A stretch of 64,000 bases of DNA from Chitinimonas prasina (GCF_030160395.1 NZ_BSOG01000003.1:186001-250000); one strand, 5' to 3'; counted from the first letter of the stretch, positions 45,200 to 55,436 are shown. The notes: a model not told the origin generated them from the letters alone. Numbers and translations are program-made.

Positions 45200-46054
45200 C
45201 TAAAGCACCCTGGCAACCCTGAACCCCACCGTCATCGATCGGGTGCTGACGACCTCGTGGATACGGCGAGCAGAACGGTGCAGGGGGGGCTCATCAACCC
45301 AGCTACCGCCTCGTATGATCCGACTGTTGCAATCGCCGGCAAGCCAAGGGCTGCCGTCAGCCGGCGCGCCGTGGTAGCCCCTGTTGAGGCAGTCCTGCGT
45401 CCATTGCCGCACGTTGCCTACCATGTCGTGGAGCCCGAACGGATTGGCAGGATATAGCCCGACGGCGGTGACTTTGCCCGGCCTGATACTGCCCAGAAAG
45501 TTGCCCTGTTCGGCCAAGAAACGCTCACCCGTATAGTAGGGTGTGGTGGTTCCAGCCCGTGCGGCGTACTCCCACTCTGCCTCGCTGAGCAAGCGATAGG
45601 ATTTGCCGGTCTTGTTACTTAGCCAGAGTAGGTAACTCTGGGCGTCGTCCCAGCTGACATTCCAGACCGGCAAGCGGCCATGCTTGCGGCCATGGTCATC
45701 GGGTTGGTAGCCGTTGCATCCACCGGCTTGTGTGCAGGCTTGCCATTCTTCAAAGGTAATGTTGAACTTGCTGATGGCGAGCTTGTAGCGGATCGATATT
45801 GGGTGCTGGGGGCCTTCCCAGCGCAGCCTGTAGCCGGGGAACTGTTCACCTTCTTCCTCGGGGCTGCCCATTGTGAATTGCCCCGCGGGAATCTCCACCA
45901 TTAGGGGGCATATCCGCTCGCAATCACGAAATGATTTGCCTGGTGACACCTTGCTTTTGGCTAAGTCCTGAATGTCTGCGGCATGAACTGAATACGTAGT
46001 GACACCGAAAAGGATAACTGCGCAAAAGGTGGGGTTGAGTATTCTGGACGGCAT
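45200..46054 (-). CDS. SUMF1/FGE-like secreted protein lacking the catalytic cysteines
   Basis: A 284-residue protein with a signal peptide (about residues 1-25). The formylglycine-generating-enzyme fold shows VEIPAGQFTMGSPEEEG, RLLSEAEWEYAARAGT, GLHDMVGNVRQWTQDC, RIIRGGSWVDEPPLHRSARR and VGFRVARVL. In true FGEs the last region carries a pair of active cysteines after GGSW; here Asp, Pro and His stand there. I therefore expect a non-FGE role such as binding or scaffolding. It is convergent with the LysR gene. Confidence 0.85.
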   Translation of the reverse strand: MPSRILNPTFCAVILFGVTTYSVHAADIQDLAKSKVSPGKSFRDCERICPLMVEIPAGQFTMGSPEEEGEQFPGYRLRWEGPQHPISIRYKLAISKFNITFEEWQACTQAGGCNGYQPDDHGRKHGRLPVWNVSWDDAQSYLLWLSNKTGKSYRLLSEAEWEYAARAGTTTPYYTGERFLAEQGNFLGSIRPGKVTAVGLYPANPFGLHDMVGNVRQWTQDCLNRGYHGAPADGSPWLAGDCNSRIIRGGSWVDEPPLHRSARRIHEVVSTRSMTVGFRVARVL

Positions 46055-46722
46055 TTATTAACTCCGGGGCCTCCCTAAGTTGGGCGATACGCTACCACGG
46101 TTATAAGACCACGAAATGACATGGTGGCTGGCATTTTTGATAGTGGCGGTCCGGTTTGCCTTATGAACGTTCACTGATTCGATACGGGGGCGTATCTGGG
46201 TGTGGAGATGCCGGCTGAATTGGGCGCTGGGGTCGTGCCCCTGCGCAACCGGGACAATACGGCGGTGCGGACTTTCCGCGACTGGCTGGTGGCGGTGGCC
46301 GACGCAAGCCAACGTGCCTGAGCAGCAGGGCGATGGCATCCTGCGCGCCCTGTGACCCGAGATGGCCGTGTGCTGTCAGCTTGAGCCAAGCAGGCAGCCT
46401 GATTTCTGGTACGGGATGCCGCGGGGCGGATTTTTCTCTGCTTACCTAGTCGGCGAGGCTGGGCAGGTCTATTTTGTAAGCGTTCAGCGCACTAGTCCAC
46501 GGGAGTGGGAAGTGGGTCCTCGAACAAAGCTATCACGTCGCCCTTCACTGGCCAGAAGGCTGGCCCCTACGATCTGGCTGGACTGCAAGCCCAGCTGGAG
46601 AGCGGGTTAGTTTCCAGGTCGACTCGCTGGTCTGGAAAGCCGACATGAGCGGCTGGGCCAAGGCCGCCGAGCTGGCCGCGCTGTTCGCTCATACCCCCTT
46701 ACTCCTTGCAGGTGTAACCATC
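46055..46722. other. Degenerate interval between the SUMF1-like and binding-protein genes
   Basis: No intact gene in about 670 bases. It holds a LysR C-terminal remnant (46190-46321) and a TGAACGTTCA palindrome at 46164-46173. The rest has short open stretches that I cannot match to a family. The base composition is like the neighbours, so this looks like decayed coding sequence. Confidence 0.5.
46190..46321 (+). pseudogene. LysR regulator C-terminal remnant 1
   Basis: The frame reads AYLGVEMPAELGAGV, then VPLRNRDNTAVRTFRDWLVA and a stop. The second part matches the end of the intact LysR protein upstream (IPLRNQDNTAARAFRDWLVA) almost residue for residue. Nothing of the DNA-binding part is left nearby. 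Confidence 0.65.
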
Positions 46723-47445
46723 ATGCGCCTCCGCCACTTCCTGGGATTGCTCCTGGCACTTGCCGCTGTCGCCCCCTATGCGGCGGAGGAGGCACCGGTA
46801 CGCATCGCCGGCGTGGAGAACGACGAAGGGACCGAGCGTTATTACGAAGTGGTGGTGCGCGAAGCCTACCGTCGCATCGGGCAGCCGGTCGAGCTGACCT
46901 TCATGCCGGCGGCGCGAGGCCTGATCGCTGCCAACACCGGCAAGTCCGATGCCCTGCTGGCGCGCCTGCCCGTGATCGAGGACGCCTATACCAATATGCG
47001 GCGCATTCCCACCTCGATCGGGCCGATGACCTTCCTGGCTGTCAGCATGAAGCCCTCGCTGGAGATCCGTAACTGGGAGGACATGCGAACCTTGAACATC
47101 GCCGTGCGGCGCGGTTACCGGATCGCCGAGATCAAGACGGCCGGTATGAATGTCAGCCTGGTGGATACCTATGAATCCATGTTCCGGATGCTGGCGCAGG
47201 GGCGGGTTGATGTGGTGGTGATACGTGAACCGGGCGTCAGCCCCACCCTGCGGGCCCTCAAATCCGCCAGGGTGCTCAATGGCACCGAAACCTTCCGCTC
47301 CGTCGTATTGGAGTATCTGCCCGCCTACCACTACATCCACGTGGAGCGGAGCCATCTGATCGGCCCTTTGGACCAGGCGCTCAAGGCCATGACCAAGGAC
47401 GGTTTTTTGGAGCGGGCATTGCGCGACGCCCGCAGCGTGAACTGA
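46723..47445 (+). CDS. Periplasmic binding protein of the amino-acid (SBP_bac_3-like) type
   Basis: A 240-residue protein with a signal peptide (MRLRHFLGLLLALAAVAPYA). The core resembles extracellular solute-binding family 3: VRIAGVENDEGTERYYEVVV, MPAARGLIAANTGKSDALLA, LNIAVRRGYRI and MFRMLAQGRVDVVVI. No permease or ATPase genes are adjacent, so it may serve a distant transporter or sense a ligand. I chose ATG 46723 for the signal peptide; the frame is open 78 bases upstream. Confidence 0.8.
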   Translation: MRLRHFLGLLLALAAVAPYAAEEAPVRIAGVENDEGTERYYEVVVREAYRRIGQPVELTFMPAARGLIAANTGKSDALLARLPVIEDAYTNMRRIPTSIGPMTFLAVSMKPSLEIRNWEDMRTLNIAVRRGYRIAEIKTAGMNVSLVDTYESMFRMLAQGRVDVVVIREPGVSPTLRALKSARVLNGTETFRSVVLEYLPAYHYIHVERSHLIGPLDQALKAMTKDGFLERALRDARSVN

Positions 47446-47901
47446 GCCCCGGGGAGGCGCTGCAAAGGCTGGAGGCTAGGCATTTCAGTTAAACGCACGG
47501 TAGAGCCGGGCGTTTACTGGCGCTGAGAAATCAACGGTCTTTCGCTGTTCTATCCCACTTCCCCGGAGCCGGGCGTCACCGCACCCGCCGCCGGGAGGGA
47601 GCCTGGCTATCGCTCGTACGTGGACTTGCGCAGAGGTTCCCTGGGACTATGCTCTGCATGGGTGTGCCATTCACCAAGCTACAAAAGCCCCTGCATATGG
47701 TGTTCCTCAATGGCACTTGTACCGCTGCCGGATTGGAACAATAGCTTTGCCTATATTGGCGTGCGCAACCAGCAGAATGCGCCGGCATGGGTTTTCCGTG
47801 ACTGGCTGGTGGCGGGCTGAACCTGGCAGCGGGCACGCCCCTTTAGTGCGGTGCCCGCTTGAACGACCTGGCTTGCCTGAGCAAGCCGGGTGCGACGACG
47901 T
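47446..47901. other. Gene-free interval before argB, with a LysR remnant
   Basis: About 456 bases without an intact gene. A second LysR-end remnant lies at 47710-47820. The first 250 bases show nothing recognisable. Confidence 0.5.
47710..47820 (+). pseudogene. LysR regulator C-terminal remnant 2
   Basis: The frame reads MALVPLPDWNNSFAYIGVRN, then QQNAPAWVFRDWLVAG and stop. It aligns with the intact LysR end (GDWRYFAYIPLRN...FRDWLVA) and with remnant 1, but differs at many positions. It is an eroded copy of a related, not identical, regulator. Confidence 0.65.
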
Positions 47902-48831
<930 letters not shown>

Positions 48832-48899
48832 TTAGCGCCGTTCGTCATCTGATACTGCACTCGGACTTGCTTAGTTTTCGGGAGAGGCGTAACTTAAAT

Positions 48900-48917
48900 T
48901 AAATGAACGTTCATTTA
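48900..48917. promoter_or_regulatory. TetR-type palindromic operator
   Basis: taaatgaacgttcattta is a perfect 18-base palindrome, ending seven bases before the TetR start codon. Such palindromes between an efflux regulator and its promoter are usual autoregulator sites. Confidence 0.72.
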
Positions 48918-48924
48918 TTTTATC

Positions 48925-49614
48925 GTGAAGCCTGAAAACACTGACTGCAACGAGCGCTGCCCGGTGCTGGAAACCGTGACGCGCTGGACCCGGCGCAAGG
49001 ACGCCCGCCCAGGCGAGATACTGGATGCGGCGCTGGACTTGTTTGTGGCGCGGGGGTTTTCGGCCACCAAGGTCGAGGACATTGCCCGCGCCGCTGGCGT
49101 GACGGCAGGGACCATCTATCGTTATTACGCCAACAAGGAAGACATACTCAAGGCGGTGATACGCGAGTCGCTGGTGCCTACCTTGCAGGAGGGCGAGCAA
49201 CTGATTGCCCAGTTCGACGGCAACGGCCCTGAACTGCTGGCCTTTGTCATCCGCACCTGGTGGCATATGCATGGTGCGACCAAGCTGTCCGGCATACCCA
49301 AGCTGATGATTGCCGAGGCCAGCAATTTCCCTGAACTGGCGCGCTTTCACCGCGAGGAGGTGATAGCCCGGGGCGAAAACCTGATTGCCAGTGCCATCCA
49401 GTTCGGCATAGACCGTGGCGAGTTCCGCCCGGTGGCGCTGGATGTGGCGGTGAAGGTGGTGGTGGCCCCGGTGGTCATGGCCATGGTGTGGAAACATACG
49501 GATATTTGCCCCGGTCTGGACCTGGACCGCTATCTTGAAGAAGTCATCGAGACCCTGATTCATGGCTTGGGCGCGCGCCCGGGCGACAAGCAAAACGGAG
49601 AGAGCGAAGCATGA
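48925..49614 (+). CDS. TetR-family regulator of the RND efflux locus
   Basis: A 229-residue regulator. The HTH is ILDAALDLFVARGFSATKVE, then AGVTAGTIYRYYANKEDIL. It starts with GTG 48925, seven bases after a perfect palindrome, without an obvious ribosome site. A downstream GTG cannot be excluded. Its stop overlaps the first ATG of the adaptor gene, so regulator, adaptor and pump form one operon, probably self-repressed. Confidence 0.9.
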   Translation: MKPENTDCNERCPVLETVTRWTRRKDARPGEILDAALDLFVARGFSATKVEDIARAAGVTAGTIYRYYANKEDILKAVIRESLVPTLQEGEQLIAQFDGNGPELLAFVIRTWWHMHGATKLSGIPKLMIAEASNFPELARFHREEVIARGENLIASAIQFGIDRGEFRPVALDVAVKVVVAPVVMAMVWKHTDICPGLDLDRYLEEVIETLIHGLGARPGDKQNGESEA

Positions 49615-50654
49615 TGAAGCGCAACCTGGCCCTGTTGCTGGCCGTTGCCACGGCCCTGGCCGCCTGTGGCAAGACCGAGACCCCCTATGAGGATGTACGC
49701 CCGGTGCGTACGGTGGTGGTCAAACCTGATGGCATTGCCACTACCGCCAGTTATTCCGGTGAGGTGCGTGCCCGCCGCGAGGCCCAGCTGGGCTTCCGCC
49801 TAGCGGGGCAGATTGTGGAGCGCTATGTGGAGCTGGGCCAGGCGGTGAAGGCCGGCCAGCCGCTGCTGCGCCTGGATGGTCGCGATGTGGCCTTGCAGCA
49901 GGCCTCGGCCAAGAGCCAGTTCGACAAGGCACGCATGGATTATGAGCGGGCGCAGCAACTGCGCGGCCAGGGATTTGTCAGCCAGACCAATGTGGATGCG
50001 GCCAAGGTGGCGTTCGATGCGGCGCGCTCGCAATACAACCTCAGCAGCAACCAGGGTGGCTACACGGTGCTCAAGGCGGAGCGGGCCGGCGTGGTGACGG
50101 CCATCAATGCGGAAGTCGGCCAGGTGGTGGCGGCCGGCACGCCCGTGGTCAAGATTGCCGAGCAGGGAGAGCGTGAGGTGGTGGTGAGCGTGCCGGAATC
50201 CCGCGTGGAGGAGCTGCGCAAGGCGGCCAGCCTGACGGTGGAGCTGTGGGCGCTGCCAGGCAAGCGCTATGCGGGCAAGCTGCGCGAGCTGGCGCCTGAT
50301 ACCGACCCGATCACCCGCACCTATGCTGCCCGTGTGAGCGTGGTGGAGGCCGATGAGGCGTTGCGCCTGGGCATGACCGCCAATGTGCGCCTGCCCGGCG
50401 ACGAGAGCCTGAGTGGTTTTACCCTGCCATTGACGGCGATCTACGACCGCGATGGCCAGCCCAAGGTCTGGGTGGTGGACAGCAAGACCAACCGCGTCAG
50501 CGCCCGGCCCGTGCAACTGGCGGGGGTGCGCAATGATGTGGTGCTGGTGGCCAGTGGGCTGAAGGCTGGCGAGACCGTGGTGACGGCGGGTGCGCACCTC
50601 TTGCATGCCAACCAGTTGGTACGCCTGGCCGAAAGCCAGCTGAGCCGCAAGTAA
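49611..50654 (+). CDS. RND efflux periplasmic adaptor lipoprotein
   Basis: A 347-residue membrane-fusion protein. The lipobox ALAAC (Cys19) anchors it. The order is barrel-sandwich half (GEVRARREAQLGFRLAGQIV), alpha-hairpin (KARMDYERAQQLRGQGFVSQ), second half (TVLKAERAGVVTAINAEVGQ), then beta-barrel and membrane-proximal domains. It links the inner-membrane RND pump to a TolC channel. Two adjacent ATGs (49611, 49614) are possible starts. Confidence 0.93.
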   Translation: MMKRNLALLLAVATALAACGKTETPYEDVRPVRTVVVKPDGIATTASYSGEVRARREAQLGFRLAGQIVERYVELGQAVKAGQPLLRLDGRDVALQQASAKSQFDKARMDYERAQQLRGQGFVSQTNVDAAKVAFDAARSQYNLSSNQGGYTVLKAERAGVVTAINAEVGQVVAAGTPVVKIAEQGEREVVVSVPESRVEELRKAASLTVELWALPGKRYAGKLRELAPDTDPITRTYAARVSVVEADEALRLGMTANVRLPGDESLSGFTLPLTAIYDRDGQPKVWVVDSKTNRVSARPVQLAGVRNDVVLVASGLKAGETVVTAGAHLLHANQLVRLAESQLSRK

Positions 50655-50672
50655 GCCGGATAGGGAGCCAGC

Positions 50673-53600
50673 ATGCGCAGCATCAACCTGTCCGAATGGG
50701 CACTCAAGCACCAGCAACTGGTGCTGTATTTCATCATCGTCTTCATGTTCGCGGGTTATTTTTCTTATACCCATCTGGGCCAGAAGGAAGACCCGGAATT
50801 CACCTTCAAGGCCATGGTGATACAGACCTACTGGCCGGGTGCATCGGCGACCGATATGGAGCTGCAGGTCACCGACAAGATGGAGAAGAAGCTGCAGGAG
50901 ATGTCGCAGATCGAGTATGTGCGCTCTTACTCCAAGGCGGGTGAGAACCAGCTGCTGATCAACCTGAAGGAGGGTGTGCCGCCACAAGAGGTACCGGATA
51001 TCTGGTATCAGGTGCGCAAGAAGATGGGCGATATCCGGCACACCTTGCCAGAGGGCGTGCGCGGGCCTTTCTACAATGACGAGTTCGGCGATACCTTTGG
51101 CAACCTCTATGCCTTTACCACCGACGGTTTCAGCTATGCCGAACTGAAGAAGTATGTCGATGCCGCCCGGGCCGAGCTGTTGCATGTGCCCGACGTGAAC
51201 AAGGTCGACTATGTGGGGGTGCAGGACGAGAAGATCTACGTCGAGACCTCCAATGCCAAGCTGGCTTCGCTGGGGCTGGACCCGCAGCTGGTGTTCCAGA
51301 CCTTGCAGGCCACCAATGCGGTGGTGCCGGCTGGGGCCGTGGAAACCAGCAGCGAGCGGGTGGCCATGCGGGTGACTGGCGAGTTTGACTCGATCGAAGC
51401 CATACGCAATATCGGCATACGTGCCAACGGCCGTACCTTCCGCCTGGGTGACGTGGCCAAGGTGTATCGTGGTTATTCCGACCCGACTGTCAGCAAGATG
51501 CGCCACAACGGTCAGGAGGCCATAGGCCTGGCCATCAGCATGCGCAAGGGGGGTGATGTCATCCAGCTGGGCCAGAAACTGGATGCCAGCATTGAGCGCA
51601 TCCGTGCCGAGCTGCCGGTGGGCATAGAAATCCATGCGGTGTCCGACCAGCCCAAGGTGGTCAAGGATTCCATCCATGAGTTCGTCAAGAGCCTGATCGA
51701 GGCGGTGGCCATCGTGCTGGTGGTGTCCTTCCTCTCGCTGGGCTGGCGTACTGGCCTGGTGGTGGCGCTGTCCATCCCGCTGGTGCTGGCCATGACCTTT
51801 CTGGTCATGTATGCCTTTGGCCTGGACCTGCAGCGTATCTCGCTGGGGGCGCTGATCATTGCCCTGGGCCTGCTGGTGGACGATGCCATCATTGCGGTGG
51901 AAATGATGGCACTGAAGCTGGAGCAGGGCTGGGACAGGCTGCGTGCGGCCACCTATGCCTACACCACGACTGCCTTTCCCATGCTGACCGGCACCTTGAT
52001 CACCGCTGCGGGCTTCATGCCGGTGGGTCTGGCCAAGTCCAATGCCGGTGAATACACCGTCTCGATCTTCCAGGTGGTGGGTATCTCGCTGATGTTGAGC
52101 TGGGTGGTGGCGGTGATCTTTACTCCCTATCTGGGCTACAAGCTGCTGCCTGAGACCAAGCATCATGGCGACGAGAATGCGGTGTACCAGAAGCCTTTCT
52201 ACCAGCGCTTCCGCCGCCTGGTGAACTGGTGTTTGAATTACCGCAAGACTGTCCTGATCGTCACCCTGCTGGCCTTTGTGACGGCGCTGGGGCTGTTCAA
52301 GTTCGTGCCCAAGCAGTTCTTCCCTTCATCGAACAGGCCGGAGTTGATGGTGGACGTGTGGCTGCCGCAAGCCTCTACCTATGAGCAGACCGAAATCCAG
52401 ATCAAGGCGCTGGAGGAGAAGCTCAAGGGCGACCCCAATATCGCCAGTGTGACCAGCTATGTGGGCAACGGCAGCCCTAGGTTCTACCTGCCGCTGGAAC
52501 AGCAGCTGCCCAACCTGAATTTTGGCCAGCTGATGGTGATGACCAAGAACGAGAAGGTGCGCGAAGAGGTGATGGCCAAAATACAGGGCCTGTTCGACAA
52601 GGACTTCCCGCTGGTGCGCGGCCGGGTGACACGGTTGGAGAACGGCCCGCCGGTGGGATACCCGGTGCAGTTCCGTGTGGCCGGGCCTGACCAGGCCAAG
52701 CTCAAGCAGGTGGCGGAGCAGGTATCGGCCATCATGCGCGGCAACCCGCATATCCGCCATGTGAACACCGACTGGAGCGAGCGGGTGAAGGTGATGCGGC
52801 TGGAAGTGGACCAGGACAAGGCGCGTGCCCTGGGCATTACCTCGCAGCAGCTATCCTATGCCTTGCAGATATCGCTGTCTGGCGTGACGGTGACGCAGTT
52901 CCGCGAGCATGACCGCACCATAGATGTGATTGCCCGCCTGGATCGCCCCGAGCGTACCGACCTCAATAACCTGAAGGATGCCAAGGTTTACCTGCACAGT
53001 GGCAAGTATGTGCCGGTGAGCCAGGTGGCCAAGCTGAAGCTGGAGAGCGAAGAGAGCATTGTGTGGCGCCGTAACCGCATGCCGACCATCTCGGTGCGTG
53101 CCGACGTGGAAGGTGCCCAGGCGCCGGACGTGACCATGAAGCTGTGGCCGGAAGTGAAGAAGTTGGCCGACAGCCTGCCGCTGGGTTACAGCATCGAGAT
53201 CGGTGGCTCGCAGGAATCCAGCGTCAAAGGCCAAAGCTCCATCATGGCGGTGATGCCATTGATGCTGCTGACGGTGATGACCATCTTGATGTTCCAGCTG
53301 CAGAATATCTCCAAGATGATATTGGTGCTGCTTACTGCGCCGCTGGGCATGATAGGCGTGGCCGCTATACTGCTGCTGTTTCAGGTACCGTTCGGCTTTG
53401 TGGCGCAGTTGGGGGTGATAGCCCTGGCGGGCATGATCATGCGGAACTCGGTGATTCTGGTGGACCAGATAGACCAGCATATGGCCGAGGGGGAACATCC
53501 CTGGCATGCCATCGTCGAATCGGCGGTGCGGCGCTTCCGCCCCATCATGCTGACGGCGGCGGCGGCCATCCTGGCCATGGTGCCCCTGACACGCTCCACC

Positions 53601-53726
53601 TTCTGGGGGCCCATGGCGTGGGCCATCATGGGGGGCTTGTTCGTGGCCACCTTGCTGACGTTGCTGTTCCTGCCTGCCCTGTATGCCACTTGGTACCGGG
53701 TGAAGAAGCCGCTGGATGCGGCTTGA
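50673..53726 (+). CDS. RND efflux transporter permease
   Basis: A 1,017-residue inner-membrane pump with the twelve-segment RND layout (first helix LVLYFIIVFMFAGYFSY; two large periplasmic loops at about 40-330 and 560-860). The TM4 proton-relay pair is present in LGLLVDDAIIAVEMM. It lies 18 bases after its adaptor. The pump is of the hydrophobe/drug-type rather than the metal type by general layout, but the substrate cannot be named. Confidence 0.94.
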   Translation: MRSINLSEWALKHQQLVLYFIIVFMFAGYFSYTHLGQKEDPEFTFKAMVIQTYWPGASATDMELQVTDKMEKKLQEMSQIEYVRSYSKAGENQLLINLKEGVPPQEVPDIWYQVRKKMGDIRHTLPEGVRGPFYNDEFGDTFGNLYAFTTDGFSYAELKKYVDAARAELLHVPDVNKVDYVGVQDEKIYVETSNAKLASLGLDPQLVFQTLQATNAVVPAGAVETSSERVAMRVTGEFDSIEAIRNIGIRANGRTFRLGDVAKVYRGYSDPTVSKMRHNGQEAIGLAISMRKGGDVIQLGQKLDASIERIRAELPVGIEIHAVSDQPKVVKDSIHEFVKSLIEAVAIVLVVSFLSLGWRTGLVVALSIPLVLAMTFLVMYAFGLDLQRISLGALIIALGLLVDDAIIAVEMMALKLEQGWDRLRAATYAYTTTAFPMLTGTLITAAGFMPVGLAKSNAGEYTVSIFQVVGISLMLSWVVAVIFTPYLGYKLLPETKHHGDENAVYQKPFYQRFRRLVNWCLNYRKTVLIVTLLAFVTALGLFKFVPKQFFPSSNRPELMVDVWLPQASTYEQTEIQIKALEEKLKGDPNIASVTSYVGNGSPRFYLPLEQQLPNLNFGQLMVMTKNEKVREEVMAKIQGLFDKDFPLVRGRVTRLENGPPVGYPVQFRVAGPDQAKLKQVAEQVSAIMRGNPHIRHVNTDWSERVKVMRLEVDQDKARALGITSQQLSYALQISLSGVTVTQFREHDRTIDVIARLDRPERTDLNNLKDAKVYLHSGKYVPVSQVAKLKLESEESIVWRRNRMPTISVRADVEGAQAPDVTMKLWPEVKKLADSLPLGYSIEIGGSQESSVKGQSSIMAVMPLMLLTVMTILMFQLQNISKMILVLLTAPLGMIGVAAILLLFQVPFGFVAQLGVIALAGMIMRNSVILVDQIDQHMAEGEHPWHAIVESAVRRFRPIMLTAAAAILAMVPLTRSTFWGPMAWAIMGGLFVATLLTLLFLPALYATWYRVKKPLDAA

Positions 53727-53759
53727 GCCAGCGGAAACGGATTTGGATTTCAGCTATTG

Positions 53760-53787
53760 AACATAGTAAGATACTGCATAGTATGTT
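53760..53787. promoter_or_regulatory. Candidate inverted-repeat operator upstream of tolC
   Basis: aacata (53760-53765) and tatgtt (53782-53787) flank an inner repeat atact-gcat-agtat (53771-53784). It lies about 30 bases before the tolC-like start and could bind a regulator or be part of the promoter. It differs from the TetR palindrome at 48900. Confidence 0.35.
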
Positions 53788-53818
53788 TAAACTGTGCGCT
53801 TAAAACAGAGGATCAACC

Positions 53819-55141
53819 ATGCAACGCTTTGCAATCCGCACCCTGTCGCTGGCGGTGATGCTTGCCGCAGGTTCTGCCGCCATGGCGGCTGACCTGCTGC
53901 AGGTCTACCAGGAAGCCAAGAAGTACGATGCCACCATCGCGGCGGCGGAAGCAGCACTCCGCGCCGGCCAGGAGAAATCCAGCCAGGCCACGGCGCAATG
54001 GCTGCCCAAGGTGCAGCTGGATGGCCAGTATGGGCATTCCTCTTCGACTTCAGCGACGGCACGCGGCGATGTGAAGACGCAGGGCGATTCTTATGGCTAT
54101 AGCGTATCGGCGTCGCAGCCTCTGTATAGCGCCACGGCCAGCGTCAATGCCAACCAGTTGAACGAGCAGGCTCGCCTGGCTGAAGTGACCTATGCGGCTG
54201 CCCGACAAGATCTGATACTGCGCGTGGCACAGGCTTACTTTGATGTGCTGTACGCTCAGGACAGCCTGGAGTTCGTGCGGGCCCAGAAGGACGCCGTATC
54301 GCAGCAACTGGCCCAGGCCAAGAAGAGTTTTGAGGTGGGTGTGGCTACCATTACCGATACGCACGAGGCCCAGGCCAAGTACGACGGTATCGTGGCCAGC
54401 GAAATCGCGGCGGAGAACGAGCTGACGGTGAAGCAGAATGCCTTCCTGCAGCTGACCGGTGTGCCTGCGGTTGGCCTGGCCGGTTTGCCTGCCAAGATGA
54501 TGGCCACCCCGCCGGTACCGGCTGACATCAATGCCTGGGTCAAGCATGCCGAGCAGAAGAGCCTGGCCATAGAGGGCCAGCGCGGTGCCCTGGCCATTGC
54601 CGAGGCCGAGATAGACCGCTATCGCTTTTTGCGCCAGCCTACGCTGAACCTGGTGGCCTCGTATGGCCAGGATTGGTACAAGAAGGATCTGGCGGCCAAT
54701 GCCAAGGACAAGCGCGACAGCAGTATAGGCGTGCGGCTGGAGATACCGATCTTTACCGGCGGCGCCACCAGCTCCAAGCTGCGTGAATCGCTGGCCTCGC
54801 GCGATGAAGCCCAGCACAAGCTGGAAGCCACCCGCCGTGATACCGCCCAGACCACCAAGCAGGCCTTCCTGGGCGTGCAGGCTGGTGCAGCCCAGATCAA
54901 GGCGCTGGAGCAGGCACTGGTGTCGTCGCAAAGCTCGCTGGATTCGACCAAGCTGGGCCGCGAAGTGGGTGTGCGCACCACGCTGGACTTGCTGAATGCC
55001 CAGCAGCAGTACTACTCCACCAAGCGCGATCTGGCCCAGGCGCGGTACAACTATCTGGTGAACCAGCTCAAGCTATCGGCCGCCGTGGGCGATCTGGCGG
55101 AGAAGGATCTGGAAGCCGTGAATGCCAAGCTGGCGCGCTGA
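53819..55141 (+). CDS. tolC: TolC-family outer-membrane efflux protein
   Basis: A 440-residue protein with a signal peptide ending near AAMAA. Two outer-membrane-efflux repeats are visible: DLLQVYQEAKKYDATIAAAE in the first and KLREALAS-like SKLRESLASRDEAQHKLEA in the second; YFDVLYAQDSLEFV is typical of TolC. It provides the exit channel for the adaptor and pump upstream. It lies 92 bases downstream with its own ribosome site (agagga), so separate control is possible. The gene is followed by repeated terminators. Confidence 0.92.
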   Translation: MQRFAIRTLSLAVMLAAGSAAMAADLLQVYQEAKKYDATIAAAEAALRAGQEKSSQATAQWLPKVQLDGQYGHSSSTSATARGDVKTQGDSYGYSVSASQPLYSATASVNANQLNEQARLAEVTYAAARQDLILRVAQAYFDVLYAQDSLEFVRAQKDAVSQQLAQAKKSFEVGVATITDTHEAQAKYDGIVASEIAAENELTVKQNAFLQLTGVPAVGLAGLPAKMMATPPVPADINAWVKHAEQKSLAIEGQRGALAIAEAEIDRYRFLRQPTLNLVASYGQDWYKKDLAANAKDKRDSSIGVRLEIPIFTGGATSSKLRESLASRDEAQHKLEATRRDTAQTTKQAFLGVQAGAAQIKALEQALVSSQSSLDSTKLGREVGVRTTLDLLNAQQQYYSTKRDLAQARYNYLVNQLKLSAAVGDLAEKDLEAVNAKLAR

Positions 55142-55202
55142 TGGGTGTGCTGCCGGCGGTGTGAAGTGATAGGCCGTTTGCGCTGAAACGTGGTTGGCTG
55201 TG

Positions 55203-55234
55203 ATGCCCTGACTTGTTTGAGTTGGGGCATTTTT
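55203..55234 (+). terminator. tolC terminator in repeat copy 1
   Basis: atgccctgact pairs with agttggggcat around tgtttg and is followed by five T. It is the first of three copies of this hairpin, 62 bases after the tolC stop. Confidence 0.75.
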
Positions 55235-55404
55235 ATGGGTGGGGTGAGTGTGGGAGGTTGATGCGATGAGTATGCATCCAGGTGCAGCGCTGCTCTCATG
55301 CGGCGCAATGCGCTTTGCTTATTGCGCCCTACGGGTTGATGGGTGGTGCTGCCAGCTACAGCTTGAAGTTACAGGCCGCTTGCGCTGAGGCGTGGTTGGC
55401 TGTG

Positions 55405-55436
55405 ATGCCCCGACTTGTTTGAGTTGGGGCATTTTT
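55405..55436 (+). terminator. Terminator in repeat copy 2
   Basis: atgccccgact pairs with agttggggcat over 11 positions with one G-T wobble and is followed by five T. It is the second copy, 202 bases after the first. Confidence 0.7.

Noticed and set aside
49800-52166. A long open frame (about 788 codons) on the minus strand
   Set aside because: It lies antisense to the RND adaptor and pump, has the His/Gln/Leu-rich composition of a shadow of GC-rich coding DNA, and has no recognisable domain.
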